Shown here in pieces: positions 1-5,929 of a stretch of 12,779 nucleotides of DNA. Both the position numbers and the translations under genes were made by a program. The stretch comes from Actinomycetes bacterium (GTDB lineage Bacteria > Actinomycetota > Actinomycetes > Propionibacteriales > Nocardioidaceae). The stretch spans positions 1 to 12,779 of the forward strand of contig JAEWXC010000024.1 of assembly GCA_023396115.1 (NCBI GenBank), given 5' to 3'. How positions within the stretch are numbered: position 1 is the stretch's first letter; each line of letters begins with the position of its first letter. The notes beneath the pieces are model-generated. The model ran no database searches, was not told the origin of the DNA, and saw only the letters and a program-made list of their open reading frames with translations.

Positions 1-107
1 TCACCAAACGCGACATCATCCGCTGCCTCAAGCGCTACATCGCCCGCGAACTCCTCCCCATCATCCGCGAAGAACTCGCCAGCCAACCAGCACCAATCAG
101 CACTTGA
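1..107 (+). CDS. IS110-family-like transposase, C-terminal end (partial at window edge)
   Basis: The first 107 bases read in one open frame (codons from position 3) ending at TGA 105-107. They give about 34 residues that include RDIIRCLKRYIARE. A terminal RCLKRYIARE-type segment is, from memory, characteristic of actinobacterial IS110-family (DEDD, Piv/MooV-like) transposases. The bases just after the stop (ctataggagcgtc) also resemble what I recall downstream of such genes. The catalytic domains lie outside the window, so family assignment rests on this tail alone. Whether the upstream gene is intact cannot be judged. The lysine/arginine-rich end and the slightly lower GC here differ from the neighbouring genes, consistent with mobile DNA. 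Confidence 0.6.
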   Translation, partial: TKRDIIRCLKRYIARELLPIIREELASQPAPIST

Positions 108-173
108 CGATCTATAGGAGCGTCCGATTCCGTCGATCGAGCTTGCCGAGATCAGGTCAGGGGGTCTCGACAG

Positions 174-284
174 GCTCGACCACCGGGGACGCGCTCGACC
201 ACCGGGGACGCGCTCGACCAGCGGGGAGCGATCGCCCACCGGGACGCCCGCGACCAGCGGGACGCACTCGAGCACCGACGACGC
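174..284. repeat. Degenerate 19-bp tandem repeat, about six units
   Basis: Units begin near 174, 193, 212, 231, 248 and 266. Units 1 and 2 are identical (gctcgaccaccggggacgc). Unit 3 differs at a few bases, unit 4 is about 17 nt, unit 5 about 18 nt and unit 6 is more diverged. The array begins inside 'ggtctcgacaggctcgaccaccgg', which resembles a dispersed intergenic repeat I recall from many actinobacterial genomes. It fills the space between the transposase tail and the terminator of the minus-strand operon. No convincing gene reads through it; the open frames here are GC-driven. Confidence 0.75.
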
Positions 285-316
285 AGGGCGCCCTCCCGGG
301 TGGGAGAGCGCCCTGC
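283..316 (-). terminator. Terminator hairpin of the mcl operon
   Basis: Arms 283-297 and 302-316 pair over about 15 bp with one mismatch (c292/a307) around a 4-nt loop. The hairpin lies 17 nt past the stop codon of the minus-strand gene ending at 334. No T-run follows on the minus strand, which is common for actinobacterial hairpin terminators. Being nearly symmetric, it could also stop transcripts leaving the IS element on the plus strand. Confidence 0.75.
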
Positions 317-333
317 GATCGGGACGGGTCAGG

Positions 334-1194
334 TCAGCCCAGGGCGGTGATCGCCTCGTGGATGCTCAGCGTGCGCCGGGCGGACTCGACGTGCAGGTTC
401 TCGACCATCTTGTTCTTGTAGGTGACCACGCCGCCGGTGGAGGCCTCGAAGGCCTCGATCAGGCCGCGGGCGTCCTCGACCGCCTCGGCCGACGGAGCGA
501 ACGCCTCGTTGGCGCCCTCGACCTGGCCGGGGTGGATCAGGGTCTTGCCGTCGAATCCCATCTGGCGGCCCTGGGTGCACTCGGCCAGGAAGCCCTCGGT
601 GTTCTTGACGTCGTTGTAGACGCCGTCGATCACCGCGATGCCCGCGGCACGACCGGCCAGCAGCGCGGTGTGCAGGCTCGGCAGCACCGGCGCGCGGCCG
701 GGCACGTGCTCGGCGTAGAGCTCCTTGACCAGGTCGTTGGTGCCCAGCACGAACGCGCCGAGGCGGTCCGAGGCCCGGGCGATCTCCAGCGCCGACAGGA
801 TCGCGACCGGGGTCTCGACCATCGCCCACAGCTTGGTGTGCTCCGGCGCGCCGGCGGCCTCCATCGCGGCGACCAGCTGGTGCACCTGGGCGGCCGAGTC
901 GACCTTGGGTACCACGATCGCGGCCGGGCCGGCTTGGGCGGCGGCGCGGATGTCGTCGTCGTGCCACTCGGTGCCGATGCCGTTGACCCGGATGGTCACG
1001 GTGCGGCGGCCGTACTCGCCCGAGGCGGCAGCCGTGGCGGCCTGCTCGCGGGCGGCGGGCTTGGCGTCGGGGGCGACGGCGTCCTCGAGGTCCAGGATCA
1101 GACCGTCGCAGGGGATCGACTTGGCCTTCTCCAGCGCCCGCTCGTTGGAGGAGGGCATGTAGAGGACCGAGCGCAGGGGAGTGAAGTCAGACAT
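334..1194 (-). CDS. mcl2: HpcH/HpaI-CitE family CoA-ester enzyme, probable (3S)-malyl-CoA thioesterase (Mcl2-like)
   Basis: This is a 286-residue TIM-barrel protein of the HpcH/HpaI aldolase/citrate lyase beta superfamily. Visible motifs are RSVLYMPSSNERALEKA (8-24), LDLEDAV (34-40), the CoA/substrate arginine in IRVNG (68-72), VPKV (95-98), the Mg2+ ligand E127 in METP, D154 in LGTNDL and HPGQV (221-225). The E-to-D spacing of 27 matches that of the family. In Rhodobacter sphaeroides the Mcl2 paralogue hydrolyses (3S)-malyl-CoA to malate and CoA in the ethylmalonyl-CoA pathway, and length and motifs fit. A generic CitE-like lyase cannot be excluded. ATG at 1194 is preceded by GGAGGA (1200-1205) lying within the last codons of the upstream gene. 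Only 1 nt separates the two genes, so they are translationally coupled. Confidence 0.85.
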   Translation of the reverse strand: MSDFTPLRSVLYMPSSNERALEKAKSIPCDGLILDLEDAVAPDAKPAAREQAATAAASGEYGRRTVTIRVNGIGTEWHDDDIRAAAQAGPAAIVVPKVDSAAQVHQLVAAMEAAGAPEHTKLWAMVETPVAILSALEIARASDRLGAFVLGTNDLVKELYAEHVPGRAPVLPSLHTALLAGRAAGIAVIDGVYNDVKNTEGFLAECTQGRQMGFDGKTLIHPGQVEGANEAFAPSAEAVEDARGLIEAFEASTGGVVTYKNKMVENLHVESARRTLSIHEAITALG

Positions 1195-1195
1195 C

Positions 1196-2278
1196 TCAGT
1201 CCTCCAGGGTGATGGCGTCGTAGGCGGCCTTGAGGTCGGGGTCGATCGCGGCCAGCTCCTCGGCCAGCGCGACCATCACCTGGCACTGCTTCACCGAGGC
1301 GTCGTCCTCCATCTTCCCGTCCAGCATCACCGCACCGGTGCCGTCGCCCATCGCGGCGATCACCCGGCGGGCGTGCTTGACGTCCTCCACCGAGGGGCTG
1401 AAGACCTTGTTGGCGATCTTGATCTGCACCGGGTGCAGCGACCAGGCGCCGACGCAGCCGAGCAGGAACGCGTTGCGGAACTGGTCCTCGCACGCCACGG
1501 TGTCCTTGATGTCACCGAACGGGCCGTAGTAGGCGTAGATGCCGTTCATCGCGCAGGCGTCGACCATCCGCGCGATCGTGTAGTGCCACAGGTCCTGCTG
1601 GTAGCTGGTCCGCTCACCGTCGTAGAGCGGCACGCCGTCAGCCCCGCGGGCCGGGTCCTGGCGGACCAGGTAGCCGGGGTGGCCGCCGCCGACGCGGGTG
1701 GTCTTCATCCGACGGTCCGCGGCCAGGTCGGCCGGGCCCAGGGAGAGACCCTGCATCCGCGGCGACGCGGCACAGATCTCCTCGATGTTGGCCACGCCGC
1801 GCGCGGTCTCCAGGATCGCGTGCACCTGGATCGGCCGGGAGATGCCGGCCTTGGCCTCGAGCTGGGCCAGGATCCGGTCGATGTAGTGGATGTCCTCGGC
1901 GCCCTGGACCTTCGGCACCATGATCACGTCGAGCTTGTGACCGATCGCCGGCACCAGGGTGGTCAGGTCGTCGAGCACCCAGGGGCTGTCCAGGGAGTTG
2001 ATCCGGGTCCAGAACTGGGTCGGCCCGAAGTCGACCTCCTGCCCGATCTTCACCAGCCCGTCGCGGCTGATCTCCTTGTTCTCGGCCTTGACCGCGTCCT
2101 CCAGGTTGCCCAGGAGCACGTCGACGGTGCCGACCATGTCGGGGACCTTGGCCGCCATCTTGGGGTTGCCGGGGTCGAAGAAGTGGATCGCGCGGCTCGG
2201 TCGGGCCGGGATCTCGTGCAGCGGTTGCGGGGCGCCGACGGCGAGCGGCGCGAAGAAGTCCTTGGCAGTGCGTGGCAT
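1196..2278 (-). CDS. mcl1: Probable L-malyl-CoA/beta-methylmalyl-CoA lyase (Mcl1-like)
   Basis: This 360-residue protein belongs to the same superfamily as its downstream neighbour, but to the malyl-CoA lyase branch. It shows FDPGNPKMAAK (34-44), NLEDAV (58-63), the substrate arginine in TRIN (R92), MVPKV (120-124), E157 in LETARG and D184 in LGPADLAAD. It also has YGPFGDIKD (251-259) and LHPVQIKIAN (281-290). The E157/D184 pair has the 27-residue spacing of the R. sphaeroides Mcl1 Mg2+ ligands as I remember them. The reaction would be cleavage of (3S)-malyl-CoA to acetyl-CoA and glyoxylate, and of beta-methylmalyl-CoA to propionyl-CoA and glyoxylate. N58 replaces the first Asp of the usual DLED. 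Residues about 197-228 look like an insertion relative to the proteobacterial enzyme. An in-frame TGA at 2294-2296 fixes ATG 2278. The GGAGGTGAAGG above it sits rather far (12 nt or more), so initiation may be weak or the message nearly leaderless (TACGTT at 2290-2285 ends 6 nt before ATG). Confidence 0.82.
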   Translation of the reverse strand: MPRTAKDFFAPLAVGAPQPLHEIPARPSRAIHFFDPGNPKMAAKVPDMVGTVDVLLGNLEDAVKAENKEISRDGLVKIGQEVDFGPTQFWTRINSLDSPWVLDDLTTLVPAIGHKLDVIMVPKVQGAEDIHYIDRILAQLEAKAGISRPIQVHAILETARGVANIEEICAASPRMQGLSLGPADLAADRRMKTTRVGGGHPGYLVRQDPARGADGVPLYDGERTSYQQDLWHYTIARMVDACAMNGIYAYYGPFGDIKDTVACEDQFRNAFLLGCVGAWSLHPVQIKIANKVFSPSVEDVKHARRVIAAMGDGTGAVMLDGKMEDDASVKQCQVMVALAEELAAIDPDLKAAYDAITLED

Positions 2279-2338
2279 GTGGTTAACGTACCTTCACCTC
2301 CGCCCGGGGCGCCGTGGCCGACCTCACGCTGGACGCTG

Positions 2339-2366
2339 CCCGGCACGCCCGGAACGGGGTGCCGGG
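2339..2366. other. Hairpin in the divergent mcl1/mrpA intergenic region
   Basis: CCCGGCAC (2339-2346) pairs with GTGCCGGG (2359-2366). After a one-base bulge a further 4 bp (2348-2351 with 2355-2358) close a GAA loop. It lies 60 bp upstream of the mcl1 start and upstream of the candidate mrp promoter. It could be an operator, or a leader structure for mcl1 if that gene is transcribed from further upstream. There is no poly-T tail, so a simple terminator is not favoured. Confidence 0.5.
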
Positions 2367-2412
2367 AGTCCCCCGGAGCTCCGCATGGTCGGGAGCACCC
2401 CTCGGCGCCCCG

Positions 2413-2418
2413 TAGAAT
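2413..2418 (+). promoter_or_regulatory. Candidate -10 box (TAGAAT) of the mrp operon
   Basis: TAGAAT matches the actinobacterial TANNNT -10 consensus and is one of the very few AT-rich hexamers in this intergenic region. Transcription from here would start near 2425 and give a leader of about 80 nt before mrpA. I see no good -35 at 16-19 nt spacing, so the call is tentative. Confidence 0.35.
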
Positions 2419-2474
2419 TGCCCCAGCGGCGGCCCTTCAGGCGGGCGTCGGCGCACTCGACCTGACCGACCGAT

Positions 2475-2489
2475 CCCGGCCGTGCCGGG
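2475..2489 (+). promoter_or_regulatory. Leader hairpin abutting the mrpA Shine-Dalgarno
   Basis: CCCGGC (2475-2480) and GCCGGG (2484-2489) form a 6-bp all-GC stem with a 3-nt loop. The stem ends 5 nt before the GAGGGG Shine-Dalgarno (2495-2500), which is itself 7 nt from a TTG start. The combination suggests moderated initiation at the head of the mrp operon. A chance GC hairpin is also possible in such GC-rich DNA. Confidence 0.4.
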
Positions 2490-2507
2490 GGACCGAGGGG
2501 CTGGCAC

Positions 2508-5414
2508 TTGCTGATCCTGATCGCCGTTCTCTTCGTGGGTGCGGCGTTCTCGCCTGTCCTCGTGACCCGTCGCGGTCGCCACGCGTTCTCGCTGCTGGCG
2601 CTGCTGCCGGCCGCCGGTGCGGTGGGGATCGCCACGCAGCTGCCCCGGGTGCTGGACGCCCCGGTCGCCGAGGTGATCCGCTGGGTCCCCGCCCTGGACA
2701 TGGAGCTGGCCGTCCGGCTCGGCACCCTGCAGTGGCTGATGGCGATGGTGGTGCTCGGCATCGGCGCCGTCGTGCTGGCCTACTGCACCTGGTACTTCCC
2801 CGACGACGCCAAAGGGCTGCCCCGGTTTGCCGGCGTGCTCATGGCCTTCGTCGCCGCGATGCTCGGCCTGGTCCTCTCCGACGACCTGCTGCTGACCTAC
2901 GTCTTCTGGGAACTCACCACCGTCTTCTCGTTCCTGCTCGTCGGCCACGACCCCGCCCGGCGTGCCGCCCGGCAGGCCGCGACCCAGGCGCTGCTCGTCA
3001 CCACCCTGGGTGGTCTGGCGATGCTGGTCGGGGCGCTGCTGGTGGGCGGCGCTGCCGGCACCTACCGGATCAGCGCGATCCTGCAGGCCCCGCCCAGCGG
3101 CACCGCCGTCACCGTCGGGGTGCTGCTCCTCCTGGTCGGCGCGATCAGCAAGTCCGCGCTGGTCCCGTTCCACTTCTGGCTGCCCGCCGCGATGGCCGCG
3201 CCGACCCCGGTCAGCGCCTACCTGCACGCCGCCTCGATGGTGAAGGCCGGAGTCTTCCTGGTCGCGCTGCTCGCGCCCGGCTTCGCCGACACCCCCGGCT
3301 GGCGCCCGGTGCTGCTGGTGCTCGGTGCCGCGACGATGCTGCTGGGCGGCTGGCGGGCGCTGCGCCAGCACGACCTCAAGCTGCTCCTGGCCTACGGCAC
3401 CGTCAGCCAGCTCGGGCTGATGGTCCTGGTGCTGGGCGTCGGCACCCGCAGCGCCACCGTCGCCGGCCTGGGCCTGGTCCTGGGCCACGCCCTGTTCAAG
3501 GCGACCCTGTTCCTGGTCGTGGGCCTGATCGACCGCACCGTCGGGACCCGTGACCTGCGCCGGCTCAACGGCCTCGTCTACCGGATGCCGTGGGTCGCGC
3601 TGGCCGCCACCGTCGCGGCCGCCTCGATGGCCGGCTTCCCTCCGCTGCTGGGATACGTGGCCAAGGAGTCGGTGCTCACCGCCCTGGTCGACGTGGCCGA
3701 GTACGGCGACGGCACCCCGCTGGCCGGGGCCCCCGGGTGGGCGCTGCTGGCTGCCGTGGTCGCCGGGTCGGTGCTGACCGTGGCCTACTCGGCCCGGTTC
3801 GTGTGGGGCGCGTTCGCCAACCGTCAGGTCCCCGAGCCGCTGCCGGTGCGCCGGATCCCGTTCGGGTTCGCCGCCGGGCCGGTGCTGCTGGGTGTGCTGT
3901 GCCTGGTCGGCGGCTTCCTGGGCGGTCCGCTGACCACCCTCGTCGCGGGCCAGGCCGACCTGTTCGGTGAGGGCGTCCACCACGCCGAGCTGGCCCTGTG
4001 GCACGGCCCGGGCCTGCCGCTGCTGCTGACCGTGGTCGCGCTGGTGGTGGGCGGGGTGCTGTTCGTGCTCCGCGGCCCGGTCGCCCAGGCCCAGGAGCGG
4101 CTCAGCCACGACTGGAGCGCCGAGCGGTCCTACCGGTTCGGGATGCGCCACCTGGACCGGATCGCGGTCGAGGTCACCGGTGTCGCGCAGCGCGGGTCCG
4201 CCTCGGCGTACCTGGGCATCATCCTGGTCGTGGTGGTGGTGCTGCCCGGGTCGGTGCTGCTGCTCAACTCCCACGACGTCAGCGTCCGGCTGTGGGACAG
4301 CCCCTGGCAGGCCGTCGTGGCGGTCGTGGTCGGGCTGGCCGCGGTGATGGCGGTGCGCAGCCGCCGACGGCTGCGCGCGGTGCTGCTGGCCGGCGCCACC
4401 GGCTACGGCACGGCCGTGCTGTTCGTGCTGCACGGCGCCCCCGACCTGGCCCTCACCCAGGTCCTGGTCGAGACCCTCTCCCTGGTGGTCTTCGTGCTGG
4501 CCCTGCGCCGGTTGCCCGAGTACTTCACCGACCGCCCGCTCACCCGGCAGCGCTACTGGCGCATGGGCCTGGGCCTGGCCGTCGGGCTGGCGGTGGCCGG
4601 GTTCCTGCTGGTCGGTGTCTCGGCCCGCGAGGCGATCCCGGTCTCCACGCTGCTGCCCGACCTGGCCAAGGACTACGGCGGCGGGATCAACGTGGTGAAC
4701 GTGATCCTCGTCGACACCCGCGCTTGGGACACCCTCGGCGAGATCTCGGTGCTGGTCGCCGCCGCCACCGGGGTGGCCAGCCTGGTCTTCATCGACGCCC
4801 GCACCGGCGGCATCCGCCGGGTGCACGAGATCCCCTACCCCGAGGGGGTCGTCAAGCAGCCCACCAGCCCGGGTCGCCGGGTGTGGCTGGCCGCGCCCCG
4901 GACGCTGCGCCCCGAGCACCGCTCGATCATCTTCGAGGTACTCACCCGGTTGATTTTCCACACGATCATCGTGTTCTCGATCTACCTGCTCTTCGCGGGT
5001 CACAACGCCCCCGGTGGCGGGTTCGCCGGCGGGATGGTGGCCGGTCTGGCGCTGGTGATCCGGTACCTGGTCGGTGGCCGCTACGAGCTCGACGAGGCCG
5101 CGCCGATCGACGCCGGTCACCTCATCGGTGGTGGCCTCGCGCTCGCCGCCACCGCCGCGGCGCTGCCCCTGGCGCTGGGCGGCACCGTGCTCCAGTCGGC
5201 CATCGTCGACGTGCACCTGCCGCTCCTGGGCGACCTGCACCTGGTCACCTCGGTGCTCTTCGACGTCGGGGTCTACCTGGTCGTCGTCGGCCTGGTCCTC
5301 GACCTGCTGCGGGCCCTCGGGTCGCAGATCGACCGGCAGATCCTGCGCGAGCGTCGGGCCGGGGAGTCCGGCGCCACGGCGGTGCCCGCCACGAGTCCGG
5401 GAGGTGAAGCGTGA
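2508..5414 (+). CDS. mrpA: Mrp cation/proton antiporter subunit A with fused MrpB domain
   Basis: This 968-residue polytopic membrane protein is the large subunit of the Mrp (Mnh/Sha) Na+/H+ antiporter. Residues about 1-530 form the NuoL/NuoM-like proton-channel unit. It has the TM5 glutamate E135 in YVFWELTT, K215 in ISKSALVPFHFWLP, YLHAASMVKAG (238-248), H327 and K331 in GHALFKATLF, and K386 in GYVAKES. Residues about 620-770 hold the MbhD/MbhE-like (NuoJ-related) part with HGAPDLALTQ (642-651). Residues about 801-945 are a full MnhB domain with FHTIIVFSIYLLFAGHNAPG (817-836), explaining the absence of a separate mrpB. An in-frame TGA at 2463 leaves TTG 2508 as the most upstream possible start, with GAGGGG 7 nt before it. 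The stop overlaps mrpC by GTGA. A-B fusion is common in actinobacteria. Confidence 0.95.
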   Translation: MLILIAVLFVGAAFSPVLVTRRGRHAFSLLALLPAAGAVGIATQLPRVLDAPVAEVIRWVPALDMELAVRLGTLQWLMAMVVLGIGAVVLAYCTWYFPDDAKGLPRFAGVLMAFVAAMLGLVLSDDLLLTYVFWELTTVFSFLLVGHDPARRAARQAATQALLVTTLGGLAMLVGALLVGGAAGTYRISAILQAPPSGTAVTVGVLLLLVGAISKSALVPFHFWLPAAMAAPTPVSAYLHAASMVKAGVFLVALLAPGFADTPGWRPVLLVLGAATMLLGGWRALRQHDLKLLLAYGTVSQLGLMVLVLGVGTRSATVAGLGLVLGHALFKATLFLVVGLIDRTVGTRDLRRLNGLVYRMPWVALAATVAAASMAGFPPLLGYVAKESVLTALVDVAEYGDGTPLAGAPGWALLAAVVAGSVLTVAYSARFVWGAFANRQVPEPLPVRRIPFGFAAGPVLLGVLCLVGGFLGGPLTTLVAGQADLFGEGVHHAELALWHGPGLPLLLTVVALVVGGVLFVLRGPVAQAQERLSHDWSAERSYRFGMRHLDRIAVEVTGVAQRGSASAYLGIILVVVVVLPGSVLLLNSHDVSVRLWDSPWQAVVAVVVGLAAVMAVRSRRRLRAVLLAGATGYGTAVLFVLHGAPDLALTQVLVETLSLVVFVLALRRLPEYFTDRPLTRQRYWRMGLGLAVGLAVAGFLLVGVSAREAIPVSTLLPDLAKDYGGGINVVNVILVDTRAWDTLGEISVLVAAATGVASLVFIDARTGGIRRVHEIPYPEGVVKQPTSPGRRVWLAAPRTLRPEHRSIIFEVLTRLIFHTIIVFSIYLLFAGHNAPGGGFAGGMVAGLALVIRYLVGGRYELDEAAPIDAGHLIGGGLALAATAAALPLALGGTVLQSAIVDVHLPLLGDLHLVTSVLFDVGVYLVVVGLVLDLLRALGSQIDRQILRERRAGESGATAVPATSPGGEA

Positions 5415-5929
5415 ACGAGGTGAACCTGACCCTCACCCTGACCGCGGCCGGGCTGATCGGCTGCGGGGTCTACCTGCTGCTGGAGCGGAGCCTGTCGCGT
5501 GCCCTGGTCGGCCTGGTGCTGGCCGGCAACGGGGTCGCGGTGGCGTTCATGGTGGCGTCCGGCCCGGCCGGGACCGCGCCGATCATGGTCGACGGCGTCG
5601 AGCAGGCCGACATCTCCGACCCGCTGCCCCAGGCGATGGTGCTGACCGCGATCGTGATCATGCTCGCCACCACCGCGTTCGTGCTGGCCATGGCCTACCG
5701 CAGCTGGCAGCTCAACGGCCACGACGACGTGCAGGACGACCCCGAGGACGCCCTGATCCGGCGGCTCGCGGTCCACGACTCCACCTCCGAGGCGTACGCC
5801 GCCGCGACCGAGGACGACGAGGTCGAGGACGCCAGCGACTTCGCCGTGGGCGAGCTCGAGGACCCAGAGGAGGAGCCCGGCCCCGAGGTCGCGCACCCTG
5901 CCGGCACCGCTGAGGAGGACCGAGGATGA
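5411..5929 (+). CDS. mrpC: Mrp antiporter subunit C (NuoK-like) with acidic C-terminal tail
   Basis: This 172-residue protein is the NuoK-like small subunit of the Mrp complex. Three membrane segments are visible at about 6-25, 29-50 and 75-97, and the family motif DPLPQAMVLTAIVI spans 70-83. The GTG start lies 6 nt after GGAGG (5400-5404) and overlaps the mrpA stop by 4 nt. Bacillus MrpC is about 113 residues. This protein continues for about 70 more residues, a soluble and strongly acidic tail (101-172) with about 25 Asp/Glu against only 3 Arg. The tail should be cytoplasmic if topology follows NuoK. Its role is unknown; electrostatic contact with another subunit or with cations is inference only. 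Confidence 0.93.
   Translation: MNEVNLTLTLTAAGLIGCGVYLLLERSLSRALVGLVLAGNGVAVAFMVASGPAGTAPIMVDGVEQADISDPLPQAMVLTAIVIMLATTAFVLAMAYRSWQLNGHDDVQDDPEDALIRRLAVHDSTSEAYAAATEDDEVEDASDFAVGELEDPEEEPGPEVAHPAGTAEEDRG

Noticed and set aside
174..284. CRISPR-like array
   Set aside because: Units are contiguous 19-mers with no unique spacers and no cas genes nearby; it is a plain degenerate tandem repeat.
1181..3553. A 790-codon plus-strand open frame spanning the mcl1 antisense strand and the start of mrpA
   Set aside because: It crosses two well-supported genes in other frames and has low-complexity Arg/Pro/Gly/Val content.
2283..5240. A 985-codon minus-strand open frame antisense to mrpA
   Set aside because: Its translation is Gln/His/Arg/Gly-rich without any fold-like pattern, and it mirrors the third-position GC bias of mrpA. 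It is a shadow frame.
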